Positions 7,016 to 16,735 are shown, counted from the first letter of the stretch. The stretch: 64,000 bases of DNA from an archaeon (GCA_018697095.1 JABHSG010000003.1:482839-546838), one strand, 5' to 3'. The notes: generated by a model not told the origin, from the letters alone. Made by a program: numbers and translations.

Positions 7016-9760
7016 ATGCCTGGTACAATTAAATCAACTGATTCTGATCAAAAAAAGCAGCTTCACTTCTATCCTTATTCTATCTCCCATATCAATATCC
7101 CTAATGACAATACTAGTGGTCAAAACCCTCATTCTGGAGACTGTTTTGTCCAAATATTTGCACGTGAGCAAACTTCGAGCCAAAGAATTTGTATTCAAAC
7201 TCTTTTCACACCTTATTTTTACATTTCACTAAAAGGCGCAGACAAAAAAAAAATTGACCAATTTCTAAAAGATAAAAAACAGATTAAACAAACCAGTGAA
7301 ACAAACCTTTTGCTTTTTGGAGATGAAGAAGAATTTCTGAAAGTAGAAACTTATTTCCCAGAACAAATAAGGGATCTTGAAAAAAATTTAATCAAAACTG
7401 GACTAAAAATATTTGAAGCAGACATTCCAATACATAGGCGTTTTCTTGTAGACAAAAAAATAATCCCACTTAAACTAACTAGCGCTAAAGTAGCAAAAGT
7501 AGCACCCAAACAAAACAAATCTTTAAACATCCCTTTATATCTCGCAGAACCAAATTCTTTCTCTCAAAACACTGACTTAGCTGACAAAAGCGCAGAACCA
7601 AGCCAAACAATCTCTTTTCCAAAAACTTTAGCAATTGATATTGAAACATATAATGAAATAATGCACATTGATATGCAAAAAAATCCAATTCTAATGATTG
7701 CTCTTTATGGGGAAGAAATAAACAAAAAAACAAACAAGACAACAATCTACAAGAAAGTTCTAACTTACAAAACTCCAAATGGGTCTCCAGTAATCAAAGA
7801 CAAACAAGTAAGTGGTTACACAGAAATCCTAGAGAACGAAAAAGAAATGCTCAAACGTTTCCAAGAGTGCATAAAAGAATTCAATCCTGAATTTCTAACT
7901 AGTTATTTTGGTGATGGTTTTGATATGCCTTACATAAAAAAACGTGCAGATATTCTTAATTTAAAATTGAGCCTCGCTCCAGACAACTCAGGTATCTGGC
8001 ATTCAGGTATAACTGTCAAAAAAGCATTAATTAAAGGAATTCCTCATTTAGATATTTTCAAGTTTATCAGATACATTTATGGTGTTTATTGGAAAATTGA
8101 TTCCTACTCACTTGACAACGTAGCATATAAACTTCTAAAAGAAAAAAAAATTGATGTTGACTTAAATAAATTAGCGCCTGCCTGGAATACAAACAACAAA
8201 GAACTAGAATTATTCATTAAGTACAACCTACAAGACTCTAAAATCACGCACGCGCTCACAAAAAAAGTCTGGCAAAGTATCACTGAGTTTTGTGCAATAG
8301 TGGGGATTATGCCTGATGATTTAATCAGGATGAGATTCTCAAGGCTCGTTGAAAATTTTCTTCTAAAGCAAGCAAACAATCAACAAAGAACTAAAAACCA
8401 AAATCAAATTATTCAACCTCAAAGACCTAGTCAAAAACAAATCTCATTTCGTATGACAAAGCACATTGAAGGTGCATTTGTATTACAACCAAAACCAAAT
8501 CTCTATGAAGACGTAGTTATTTTTGATTTTCTTTCACTGTACCCTACAATCATTATCTCTCACAATATTGGAAGAGAAACAGTTCTCACAAAATCCAAGT
8601 TAGATAAACTTCCAAAAAATCAAAAACCAAAACAAGCAAAACTAACAAAAGTTCCTGAACGTACATACCAAATAAATAATGAAAAAACATCCTTTATAGC
8701 GCAGGAGCTCGGCATCATCGTAGACAAACGTGTTGAATTAAAAAAACAATTAAAAGAATTAAAAATAGCTAATTCAACAAAATCAAAAGCAAGTGCACAC
8801 TCTACTACTACTAACACAGATCAGCAAATAGATCACGTAAAAAGTCAACTTGACGCATTAAAGGTTCTTGCTAATTCTTTTTATGGTTACTTTGCTTTTT
8901 ATGGGGCACGTTGGTATTCTTTTGAAGGAGCGGATTCTATCACAGCTTTCGCTAGAAATTACATTAAAGATGTCATTAAAAAAGCAGAACTTGCTGGCTT
9001 TCCAGTAATTTATTCAGATACTGATAGTATTATGATCACTCTAAAAGATCCAAGTACAAAAGAGCAAATAAAAACTCAAAAACAAGCGCATGAGTTTGTA
9101 AATAAAATAAATGAAACCCTTCCAGGTTCAATGGAACTTGAGTTTGAAGGGTTTTTTCCTAGAGCAATTTTTGTAGCATCTAAAGGTGATAAAGACAAAA
9201 CTACTGGTGCAAAAAAGAAATACGCAATGATAGATGAAGAAGATAATCTAAAAATAGTTGGATTTGAAACTGTAAGAAGGAACTGGAGTAAAGTAGCTAA
9301 AGTTACGCAAAAAGAATTTTTAAGATTAGTTCTTACAAACAAGCAAGATGAAGCTATGATCTACTTAAAACAAGTAATCAAAGATCTTAAAGAACATAAA
9401 CTTACAGCAGATCAATTAATTCTAAAAATGCAATTAAAACAACCAGTGGACAAATACAAATCAATTGGCCCACATGTGAAAGTCGCTAAAGACATGATCA
9501 AAAAAGGCATTGATGTTAAAGCTGGAACATTAATTGAATACATTGTCAAGGAAGGTACTGGCCCAATTAGAGATCGCGCAATAATGCCTCAGGAATTCCA
9601 AGAAAATAATCAAAATAAAAAACAAATAAAATATGATGTTAAATATTATCTGAATAATCAACTTCTTCCATCAATAGAAAGTATTCTAAATGTCCTAAAC
9701 ATAAAAATAGATCAGCTCACAAAAGAATCAAGCCAGTCAGGCCTTGGCGGTTTCATCTAA
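7016..9760 (+). CDS. polB: Family B DNA polymerase with 3'-5' exonuclease
   Basis: Replicative or repair DNA polymerase, 914 aa, a single uninterrupted chain with no intein. Exo I is AIDIETYNE (about 206-214), Exo II is YFGDGFDMPY, and Exo III is YNLQDSK. Polymerase motif A is DFLSLYPTIII (about 503), motif B KVLANSFYGYF (about 615-625) and motif C YSDTDSIM (about 664-671). All catalytic Asp residues are present, so both activities are expected. A charged insert between motifs A and B (about 535-610) is longer than usual. The polymerase is not split, unlike in Nanoarchaeum. Confidence 0.96.
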   Translation: MPGTIKSTDSDQKKQLHFYPYSISHINIPNDNTSGQNPHSGDCFVQIFAREQTSSQRICIQTLFTPYFYISLKGADKKKIDQFLKDKKQIKQTSETNLLLFGDEEEFLKVETYFPEQIRDLEKNLIKTGLKIFEADIPIHRRFLVDKKIIPLKLTSAKVAKVAPKQNKSLNIPLYLAEPNSFSQNTDLADKSAEPSQTISFPKTLAIDIETYNEIMHIDMQKNPILMIALYGEEINKKTNKTTIYKKVLTYKTPNGSPVIKDKQVSGYTEILENEKEMLKRFQECIKEFNPEFLTSYFGDGFDMPYIKKRADILNLKLSLAPDNSGIWHSGITVKKALIKGIPHLDIFKFIRYIYGVYWKIDSYSLDNVAYKLLKEKKIDVDLNKLAPAWNTNNKELELFIKYNLQDSKITHALTKKVWQSITEFCAIVGIMPDDLIRMRFSRLVENFLLKQANNQQRTKNQNQIIQPQRPSQKQISFRMTKHIEGAFVLQPKPNLYEDVVIFDFLSLYPTIIISHNIGRETVLTKSKLDKLPKNQKPKQAKLTKVPERTYQINNEKTSFIAQELGIIVDKRVELKKQLKELKIANSTKSKASAHSTTTNTDQQIDHVKSQLDALKVLANSFYGYFAFYGARWYSFEGADSITAFARNYIKDVIKKAELAGFPVIYSDTDSIMITLKDPSTKEQIKTQKQAHEFVNKINETLPGSMELEFEGFFPRAIFVASKGDKDKTTGAKKKYAMIDEEDNLKIVGFETVRRNWSKVAKVTQKEFLRLVLTNKQDEAMIYLKQVIKDLKEHKLTADQLILKMQLKQPVDKYKSIGPHVKVAKDMIKKGIDVKAGTLIEYIVKEGTGPIRDRAIMPQEFQENNQNKKQIKYDVKYYLNNQLLPSIESILNVLNIKIDQLTKESSQSGLGGFI

Positions 9761-9797
9761 TTAACCTTTATAAAAAACAAGTCAATTTACGTTCTTA

Positions 9798-10295
9798 ATG
9801 GATCTAGCAGCCTTACTATTACTTGCAGCAAGCACAACTTCAACTGCGCAAGCTGCTCCTGAATCAAACACACCTAGTTTTTGGTTAGCAGCTTCAACTT
9901 ATGCTGGGGAGTCAAACACTTCTTTAGTAGGGACCGCAGATCTGCATTTTGCAGAACTAGCTCCTTATTTTACAGTGGGTGGAGGATATAGCTTGTCAAA
10001 TAATGATCAGCCAGATTCTGGTGTTGCAGTAGTGGGCACAGGAGCAGACGCATTTGACTTCTCAAGAAACGTTGATTTTGGTGCCAGAGCAGAAGGGCTT
10101 GCTTGGTACATGGCGCAGGATCACACTTTTGCACTTTCAGGAACTCTTGGCCTTGTTGCAAGATACAATGTAGGATCACTCACTTGGGAATTAGAAGGTG
10201 GAATTGGTGGTACTTACGAAATAAAAAAAAACAAAGAAAACAAAACTAGTCCTTTACTTTACGTAGGATTAACGTTCCAAATACCAACAGATTAG
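9798..10295 (+). CDS. Secreted beta-rich protein resembling a small beta-barrel
   Basis: A 165 aa protein with a signal-like N-terminus (LAALLLLAASTTSTAQAAPE, probable cleavage after AQA). The rest alternates polar and hydrophobic residues in short strands: SFWLAASTYAGE, ELAPYFTVGGGYSL, HTFALSGTLGLVARYNVG, LTWELEGGIGGTYEI, and a final LLYVGLTFQIPTD. That layout recalls bacterial OMP-type barrels, including a nearly aromatic C-terminal strand. I cannot assign a family, and an archaeon has no classical outer membrane. A TATA-like CTTTATAAAA precedes the ATG by about 30 nt. Confidence 0.6.
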   Translation: MDLAALLLLAASTTSTAQAAPESNTPSFWLAASTYAGESNTSLVGTADLHFAELAPYFTVGGGYSLSNNDQPDSGVAVVGTGADAFDFSRNVDFGARAEGLAWYMAQDHTFALSGTLGLVARYNVGSLTWELEGGIGGTYEIKKNKENKTSPLLYVGLTFQIPTD

Positions 10296-10297
10296 GC

Positions 10298-11602
10298 TTA
10301 CTTTTTATTTGCTGCAATAACTTCAATTCCACTCATATAAGGAATCAAAACTTTAGGGATTTTAACACTACCGTCTGCTTGTTGATAATTCTCAAAAATC
10401 GCAACCATTGCCCGTGAAGTTGCAATTGCAGTATTGTTAATTATGTGCGGGTAACGCTTTTCTCCCTTTTTTGAAGTATCAACATATTTAGTATTCAAAG
10501 TAACACTTTGATAATCTGTGCAATTACTACAACTAGTAACCTCTCGATAAGCTCCTTTTTTTCCATTTTGTCCAGGGTACCAAGCTTCTATGTCGTATTG
10601 AAGTGCTTGTTTGTTTCCAATATCACCAGTGCAAATTTGTTGTACTCGAAATGGAATCCCTAATTGACTAAATATCTCTTCACTAATTGCTTGGGATTCA
10701 TCAAAAAATGCTTTGCTCTCTTCAGGTTTACAGTAAATGATCTGTTCAATTTTTGTGAATTGGTGTACTCGAAATATCCCTTTAGTGTCTCGGCCATGGC
10801 TACCTGCTTCTTTTCTAAAACAAGTGGATGTCCCAGCAAGTTTCAAAGGAAACTCTTTTTCATTCATCACAGAGTCTTTTTTGAGTGCTACAAGTGGATG
10901 CTCTGAAGTACCAATCAAATACAAATCTTCATTTTCAATTTTGTAAATTGTATCTTCGAATTCTGATAAATTGACTCCACCTTCAAGAGCTGCTCGGTTT
11001 AACATAAAAGGCGTATAGATTAAATTGAATCCTCGATTTCTAAGTAAGTCAAGTGCGAAGCGTTGCAGTGCATAATCGAGTAGTACAGCTTCATTTTTCA
11101 AAAAGTAAAAGCGTGCTCCACTAATTGCAGCAGCTGTATCCAGGTCTACCAAACCCAATTCTTCCATAATCTCGATGTGATCTTTAACCTCAAAATCAAA
11201 CTTTGGCTTAGTACCAACTTCACGTAGAGTTACATTCTCAGATTCATCTTTTCCTTTAGGTACTGATTCTTCCAAAACATTCCCAATTTTTTTCAAACTA
11301 GCATTTCTTTCATCTAAAAAACCATTAACTTCTGCTTCCTTACTCTTCAGTTTTTCAACAAGTTCTTTCATCTCTTTGATTTTAGGTACTGCGTCAGCTT
11401 TCTTGCCAGCTTTCATCAGCTTATTGATCTCTTCAGAAACTGTATTACGCATTTTTTGCATCTCTTGCAAACCAGTTTTTGAACTTCGCCAAGCTTCATC
11501 CATTTCAAGCGCAGCATCAACATTACTAGAATCACGACCACGACGTTTCTCACTAGCCAAAACCAAATCAACATTTTCCCGAACAAACTTAATATGTAAC
11601 AT
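10298..11602 (-). CDS. serS: Seryl-tRNA synthetase (bacterial/eukaryotic-type SerRS)
   Basis: Class II synthetase charging tRNA-Ser. I chose the internal ATG (434 aa, MLHIKFVREN) because GAGGAG sits just before it; nine further in-frame codons upstream have no such site. Residues 1-105 form the long helical hairpin that grips the tRNA variable arm. Motif 2 is STCFRKEAGSHGRDTKGIFR with the TSEHPL serine site before it, and motif 3 is NTAIATSRAMVAIFEN. This is the common SerRS, not the rare methanogen type. Confidence 0.95.
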   Translation of the reverse strand: MLHIKFVRENVDLVLASEKRRGRDSSNVDAALEMDEAWRSSKTGLQEMQKMRNTVSEEINKLMKAGKKADAVPKIKEMKELVEKLKSKEAEVNGFLDERNASLKKIGNVLEESVPKGKDESENVTLREVGTKPKFDFEVKDHIEIMEELGLVDLDTAAAISGARFYFLKNEAVLLDYALQRFALDLLRNRGFNLIYTPFMLNRAALEGGVNLSEFEDTIYKIENEDLYLIGTSEHPLVALKKDSVMNEKEFPLKLAGTSTCFRKEAGSHGRDTKGIFRVHQFTKIEQIIYCKPEESKAFFDESQAISEEIFSQLGIPFRVQQICTGDIGNKQALQYDIEAWYPGQNGKKGAYREVTSCSNCTDYQSVTLNTKYVDTSKKGEKRYPHIINNTAIATSRAMVAIFENYQQADGSVKIPKVLIPYMSGIEVIAANKK

Positions 11603-11774
11603 AATTATCTCCTCACTAAGATCAATCACTCTCTTTTAAACAATGATTTAAACTAAAAGCAAGAATAACTATATTTAAGCATTGCGACCATAAACCAATC
11701 AATCAAGAAGAGAATGACATAAAATAAACATAACTAGAAATAATAACTAAAGAAAAAAAAATAAAAAGAAGGTC

Positions 11775-12278
11775 TTACTCTTCTTCTTCTTCTTCTCCAC
11801 CGCTAAGGTCTCCATCTGGGCCAGATTCATCACTAACTCCATCTCCAGAATCTCCACCGTCAGCCTGAGTTTCAGCTGGTGTTTCTGCTGGCGATTCATC
11901 ATCGTCAAAATAGTCTTTCCCTTCTGTTCTCATATACCAATTAGCTATAGCATTCATTGTATCTTGTCCGGGTAAGCCTGATGCTGGTCCTGATTTTGTT
12001 AAAACTCCATTTTGGGGATTCCCATTAGCGTCATCTACTCCATATGTTTCAAAATAATTGTCTGCAAGTTGAGAAAATTCTTCGTAAGCCTCAACCATTT
12101 TTAATTCATCTCTTGCCTGTCTTCGCTCTTCAAAACTGGTGCCACTTGCAAAAGCTTCTCCAGTTGTACTTATTTCCAAGTCTAGTCCAACACTATCTCC
12201 TGCTGTAACCATTAATACTAAACCAACTAGTGCAACTATTCCAACAACAGCCACTAGATATTTCCCTATATCTTCCAT
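11775..12278 (-). CDS. Membrane-anchored acidic protein, unknown function
   Basis: The likely start is the ATG encoding MEDIGKYLVAVVG, 167 aa, because GGTGA lies eight bases upstream; thirteen more in-frame codons exist further upstream. One hydrophobic helix (about residues 7-28) serves as an anchor or uncleaved signal. The following domain is helical with EERRQARDELKMVEAYEEF, and the last 45 residues are dominated by Asp/Glu/Ser ending in six Glu. No family recognised. It probably faces outward with a negatively charged tail. Confidence 0.6.
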   Translation of the reverse strand: MEDIGKYLVAVVGIVALVGLVLMVTAGDSVGLDLEISTTGEAFASGTSFEERRQARDELKMVEAYEEFSQLADNYFETYGVDDANGNPQNGVLTKSGPASGLPGQDTMNAIANWYMRTEGKDYFDDDESPAETPAETQADGGDSGDGVSDESGPDGDLSGGEEEEEE

Positions 12279-12482
12279 TCTTTTTTCACCTTTTTTAATT
12301 TTAAAATAATTAATCAACTATTAGTAAAAACTAATAGCATTAAAATCAACAAAAACAAACAAACTTTTTCCCCTTATAAAAGTTAGGTCAATTGTACTCT
12401 CTAATATGTATTAAATCACTCTCGACAAATGCCCCAAGATAGCAACATATATAAACTAAAAAATGAACCTTCCTTTCAGTAA

Positions 12483-14108
12483 ATGGTGAAAAAAGGTGTT
12501 GGATTTAGGTCTTCTCTAGTAATGCTATTAGTAATAACTCTATTAATCTCAATCTCTACAACTGTTTTTGCAGTAGGTGAAGGAGAATTATGTACTGAAG
12601 ATGGCCATTGTGATACTGATCTTTATTGTGTAGATTATTTTTGTTCAACAGAAGAAAGCACAACAACCAGTACAACCACTGATGATACGACTACTGATGA
12701 TACCACTAGTAGTGATGAAGTAACTTGTTTAACTGATGATGATTGTGATTTTTATTTAGGCTCTGGTTATGAATGTGATATAGATTGGCTTGTTTGCGTA
12801 GAAGCCAGCGATGATGATAGTTCAACTTCAGAGGCTGACTTAGAATCCATTCAAGATAACCAAGATGACATTGCAACTTTAACTGATGATGTAAGTCTTC
12901 TTAACAGTCAACTTAGTGGGATTGATTCAAGGCTATTAGCAGTTGAAACTACTACCACTTCTACCTCCTCTGACATCACAGCAATTGATACAAGCTTAAC
13001 AACAATTGATTCTTCAGTAACGCAACTTACAACTAAGGTTGACACATTAAATACGAACATTCAACTTTTATCAACAGATCAAAATCAATTAGAACGTAAC
13101 ATCGAACAAGAGGTAAATACTCTTCAAGCGCAAGTTGGAAACTCCATTGCAACTTTAGAACAAGAAATAGATACTGCTAAAGGAGATCTAGATGACACTA
13201 AAGTTGCATTAGAAGCGCAAGCAAAAAAAGCTCAAAATTATCGGACAGTTACTTTAATTGTTGGAGTTATCGCTATTTTTAGCGCAATTGCATACGTTTT
13301 AATGGTTCATTCAAAACGTCAAACTCAGCTTCCAAAAGAAGCAAAACAATTTATTACAGATCAAATCAAATCTGGCCAAACAAAACATCAAATTACAACT
13401 TCTCTTCAAAAAAGTGGTTGGAGTGAACACGACGCGCAGTGGGCATACGACCATACTAAAACAGAAAATTATAATGAGTATCTTATCTCACAAGGAAAAG
13501 ATCCAAAAGCTTTACCAGCAAGAAAGGCGGGAAGTGGTCATCATCAAAAAGCGTTAGCAATTTCAATCATCAGTATTTTGATTTTAGGTGTTATGCTTTT
13601 CTTTGTAAAAAATTCTGTAGGTAATGCAATTTTTATTACAGGTTCAGGAACTCAAAGTGACTTATCTGAAACTGTAGAAAGTTTGCTTGAAACATATGTT
13701 GATCAAAATGCTTTTTACAACGAAATAGATTATATTGAACTTTGTGTGCAAGTTGATGACGGATCACTCTCTTCTTCTTGGCTGGTTCTAAAAACTCCTT
13801 ATGGTCATAGCGTCACGCAAAACGATGCTTGCGAGTGGGACCCTACTGATTACGATTTTGCAATAAAGTTCACAAACTACAACAGTTTTGAATCAGCAAT
13901 GACTTCACTTACTTGTACTAATGCTGGTCTAGTTCACCGTGTACTCTCAGGGTCATCAGTAACAAGAGGAGCATTTGTACTTCCATCATACTTTATTGAC
14001 GAAGGTATGTCAGCAAAATCCAGTGTAGATTATTCGGATTATTGTGATGCACTAAGTCTTTGTTTTAGTGCAAGTGACATTGTGACTCTTGGTGTAAATG
14101 ATTGTTAA
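12483..14108 (+). CDS. Large membrane protein: Cys-rich ectodomain, coiled coil, two TM helices
   Basis: 541 aa. Signal peptide or first helix at about 10-30 (SLVMLLVITLLISISTTVFA), then two short Cys-rich units (about 35-60 and 80-103, each with DxDC/CxxDxxC spacing) separated by Thr/Asp-rich linkers. A long coiled coil follows (about 118-250, repeated LTTKVDTLN-type heptads), then a TM helix (about 257-275). A cytoplasmic segment contains KQFITDQIKSGQTKHQI and GWSEHDAQWAYDH, then a second TM helix (about 358-374) and a Cys-containing C-terminal domain outside. It resembles a sensor or surface-stalk architecture. Function unknown; the neighbouring kinases are suggestive only. Confidence 0.65.
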   Translation: MVKKGVGFRSSLVMLLVITLLISISTTVFAVGEGELCTEDGHCDTDLYCVDYFCSTEESTTTSTTTDDTTTDDTTSSDEVTCLTDDDCDFYLGSGYECDIDWLVCVEASDDDSSTSEADLESIQDNQDDIATLTDDVSLLNSQLSGIDSRLLAVETTTTSTSSDITAIDTSLTTIDSSVTQLTTKVDTLNTNIQLLSTDQNQLERNIEQEVNTLQAQVGNSIATLEQEIDTAKGDLDDTKVALEAQAKKAQNYRTVTLIVGVIAIFSAIAYVLMVHSKRQTQLPKEAKQFITDQIKSGQTKHQITTSLQKSGWSEHDAQWAYDHTKTENYNEYLISQGKDPKALPARKAGSGHHQKALAISIISILILGVMLFFVKNSVGNAIFITGSGTQSDLSETVESLLETYVDQNAFYNEIDYIELCVQVDDGSLSSSWLVLKTPYGHSVTQNDACEWDPTDYDFAIKFTNYNSFESAMTSLTCTNAGLVHRVLSGSSVTRGAFVLPSYFIDEGMSAKSSVDYSDYCDALSLCFSASDIVTLGVNDC

Positions 14109-14189
14109 TCTATTTCTTAATTTTTGATTATTATATCTCTGTTTTATGTCATTTTCTCATAATCTAGTTCTCTCCCTTAAGTGAAGCAT

Positions 14190-14200
14190 ATGTTTTATAT
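14190..14200 (+). promoter_or_regulatory. TATA box of the first kinase gene
   Basis: GTTTTATATAA starts about 38 nt before the kinase ATG. It fits the archaeal promoter pattern seen across this window, with a short leader. Confidence 0.45.
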
Positions 14201-14229
14201 AACTGCCACTAACATGCAGTGTTCTTACC

Positions 14230-15240
14230 ATGGGAGAATTAAATTTAGACAGTGTTGAACGTGAATTGCCTTTGATGTATCAAGTAGCAACAAAAGTTGC
14301 AAACTTTCATGGTTATCAATTAAAAGGCGTTTTTGGTAAGGGTGGGTTGTCCTATGTTTTTGAAGCATCATCAGGTAATGGTCCTGTTGCGATAAAAATC
14401 CTTACCAAAGATTCAACTGATCGTGGCTTCCATATTGGTCAAGAGGTAACAACACAACGCGAAGTATATTCTCGGATTACTCCAAATGGTAATGGGCATA
14501 TTCCTGTTGCTCAAGTTTTAGGACATAATGCACATTGTACTCCTGGATTACCAAGAGAATATGCAGTCTTTTCTGCATGGCCAAATGGTTCTTGCCTTGC
14601 TGGGAAAACGTTAGGGTATTCTGGAATTCAAACTGTAGTACATGATGTTGGGTCTGTTTTTGGAGTTGTTCATGGTTTGGGCAAGCTCTTTAATGACGCT
14701 AAAAGGCGTAATCTTTACCTAACTTCTTCTGGTGCAGCAGTGGGTGATTTTGGTTCTGTGATGGAAAAAGGTAAGATTCCTCCTTTTCTCACACTTGATT
14801 ATGCTTCGCCAGAACAACTTGCTGATTTGCCTTGTTTTGAAAAAAGTGATGTTTTCATGCTTGCTCAAGTTTTGTATAGGTTAGCTACTGGTCTCGAAGT
14901 AGTTAATTTTTCATTACAAAATGGCTTAAACTATGGGGAATTAAAACAAACTGTTCTAAATCAAACTGAAACTACTTTTTCAACCCCTAACAGCGTCAGG
15001 GATATAAGAAATCATCTGGATCTTTATTTACCAACATCTGCAGCAGATGTAGTAATGTCTGCTTTAGAAATGAGTCCAGATAATCGTCCGACTTTAGGTG
15101 AATTAATCGCTGGCTTTGAAGTTAGCCCTTCAGTTGCTGAAGAAAAACCTGTCTCTTCTCCTACTTCTAGTGGTAGGTCACAATTATTAGATGGACATAC
15201 TTTTCCTGCTGGTTGGGAAATGCCCTCACTAAATAAGTAA
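14230..15240 (+). CDS. Hanks-type protein kinase, divergent
   Basis: Eukaryotic-like Ser/Thr kinase fold, 336 aa. The glycine loop is GKGGLSYVFE (36-45), VAIKIL gives the ATP-binding Lys (about 56), and the catalytic loop reads FNDAKRRNLYL (Asp about 155), so the usual HRD is replaced by FND while Asp, Lys and Asn remain. DFGS (about 172) supplies the metal ligand. YASPEQL matches the APE region and SDVFMLAQVLYRLATG the F helix. A Ser/Pro-rich tail of about 50 residues follows. The substrate is unknown. It is followed by a second kinase with its own promoter. Confidence 0.82.
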   Translation: MGELNLDSVERELPLMYQVATKVANFHGYQLKGVFGKGGLSYVFEASSGNGPVAIKILTKDSTDRGFHIGQEVTTQREVYSRITPNGNGHIPVAQVLGHNAHCTPGLPREYAVFSAWPNGSCLAGKTLGYSGIQTVVHDVGSVFGVVHGLGKLFNDAKRRNLYLTSSGAAVGDFGSVMEKGKIPPFLTLDYASPEQLADLPCFEKSDVFMLAQVLYRLATGLEVVNFSLQNGLNYGELKQTVLNQTETTFSTPNSVRDIRNHLDLYLPTSAADVVMSALEMSPDNRPTLGELIAGFEVSPSVAEEKPVSSPTSSGRSQLLDGHTFPAGWEMPSLNK

Positions 15241-15280
15241 TCACTATCAAGTGACTATTTAATGACAATATTTATAAATG
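15240..15280 (+). promoter_or_regulatory. Promoter of second kinase with shared upstream element
   Basis: ATCACT (from 15240), four bases, AGTGA, then the TATA box TTTATAAAT at 15271, exactly 31 nt after the element start. The gene ATG is 30 nt after the TATA start, so the transcript is likely leaderless. The element overlaps the stop codon of the preceding kinase. Confidence 0.6.
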
Positions 15281-15300
15281 AGACTGAGAATTAAAAGACG

Positions 15301-16209
15301 ATGGATATCATAGAAGCAAGAAGCTTAATCAAAGGTAGAAAGCCTAACTATTCTGGCGGTGGTGGTGAAGTATACATTGCTATGTCTAAGACTGGGATTC
15401 CTGTTGCAATTAAAACAACGCATCCTGGTAGAAGGCCTTCTGAGTTATTTGACTTGGATAAAATAATGGTTAGGCGAGAAATCCTTAAAAGAGAAATAGA
15501 CTGTGCACTCAGGTTTGGTGATCATCCCAATATCCCTTCGCTTTTGTGCTATGGTAATTTTCCTTTTGGTCATCGTGCTGATATTATGGTTCAACAATAT
15601 GCTGGTACTTCTGCAAAAAATTTAAGATATCCATCGACTCCTCGTTCAATATCTGATATCGCCTCGAGAGCTACTTCAGTTGCAAGGGTTCTTGGATACT
15701 TAGAACAAAATAATGTTGTTCATCAAGATGTAAAACCTTCTAATATCCTCACAACAGATCAAGGAATAACTTCTCTTGCTGATTTTGGTATTGCAATGCA
15801 TTGGGGGGAAGCTAGTACTAGATTATCTCAGGGTTTTTCTACTGGAACCCCTAGCTATACATCTAAACTTAAAAAATCAACACCTAAATCAAAAGATTGT
15901 CTTGGAATTGTAAAAGCTGCTGATCGTTTTGCATTAGGTGTAACTCTAACTGAGTTTTTATTTGGTGCGAATTCATCACCTGATTTAAGAAGAGAAGTTT
16001 TAGAAAGTGTTAGTAATTCTGATCGTATTTTTGATGTAGCTAATTCCTTGATGGGAGACTATAACATGCCTTGGGATAATGTAGTCGATACTCTTCAAGA
16101 AATCTCTGGTATTGATCCAGTAATGTATTCTCCTGCTGTTTTTGGTACTGTTGATGATGTGCCTGTTAACATCCCAGATATCACTAGGGAAGACCGTATT
16201 GTCCCTTAA
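15301..16209 (+). CDS. Hanks-type Ser/Thr protein kinase
   Basis: 302 aa kinase with a near-canonical core: SGGGGEVYIAM glycine loop (18-28), VAIKTT (ATP-binding Lys about 39), a conserved Glu in LKREIDCALRFGDHPNI, catalytic loop VVHQDVKPSNIL (about 139-150), and LADFGIAM (about 158-165). STGTPSYTS follows the activation segment. No membrane helix or extra sensor domain is present, so it is soluble. It shares kinase ancestry with the preceding gene but is more conserved. Its promoter belongs to the five-member set with the palindromic element. Confidence 0.88.
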   Translation: MDIIEARSLIKGRKPNYSGGGGEVYIAMSKTGIPVAIKTTHPGRRPSELFDLDKIMVRREILKREIDCALRFGDHPNIPSLLCYGNFPFGHRADIMVQQYAGTSAKNLRYPSTPRSISDIASRATSVARVLGYLEQNNVVHQDVKPSNILTTDQGITSLADFGIAMHWGEASTRLSQGFSTGTPSYTSKLKKSTPKSKDCLGIVKAADRFALGVTLTEFLFGANSSPDLRREVLESVSNSDRIFDVANSLMGDYNMPWDNVVDTLQEISGIDPVMYSPAVFGTVDDVPVNIPDITREDRIVP

Positions 16210-16231
16210 AGTACTACTTGATGTCTTTTCC

Positions 16232-16591
16232 TTAAGCCATACTTTCTCTTAAGTCAAAGTCAAAGCGCGCAATAAACTGTGCTGCAATATTTTCATTCTT
16301 AGATTTTATTTGTAAATACACATCTTTACTGTAGCAGTGTGCACAAAGTCCCATCTCTTTTCCACATTGGATACAATTAGTATCGCCTGAGATCTCACAT
16401 GGATCAATCTCACTAGCAAGTTCTGGGTCAAATTCGCCAACCATCACTTTCATTTGACTATGCAAACAATGTGAACAAATTGGTTGGGTAATTATGTCTT
16501 GGCAATCAACACAGCGGCTACCTGCACTATGTCCATTATGTTCTGAGCGTATTATCTCAAGTCCATTCCTAAGTTCTTTGTGGCTTACCAA
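16232..16591 (-). CDS. Small zinc-ribbon protein with four CxxC pairs
   Basis: I chose a TTG start because GGAGG precedes it by eight bases, in the same context as the AGGAGGAAAATACA before the TrmB-like gene; five more codons are open upstream. The 119 aa product has CVDC, CSHC, CIQC and CAHC pairs in the middle, enough for two zinc ions. A helical, aromatic C-terminus follows (IAAQFIARFDFDLRES). No nuclease or DNA-binding motif is clear. Likely a protein- or nucleic-acid-binding zinc protein; family not recognised. Confidence 0.65.
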   Translation of the reverse strand: MVSHKELRNGLEIIRSEHNGHSAGSRCVDCQDIITQPICSHCLHSQMKVMVGEFDPELASEIDPCEISGDTNCIQCGKEMGLCAHCYSKDVYLQIKSKNENIAAQFIARFDFDLRESMA

Positions 16592-16735
16592 TGTATTTTC
16601 CTCCAATTCAGAATGTACAAAACAAATCGTGGTTTTGCGTTTCTATTCGCTTATCTTTTATTTATAGAAAAACAATCTCGCAGCAACTATATATACTTTG
16701 TGGATTAAACATATATAGGAGATATACTTAAGCTA

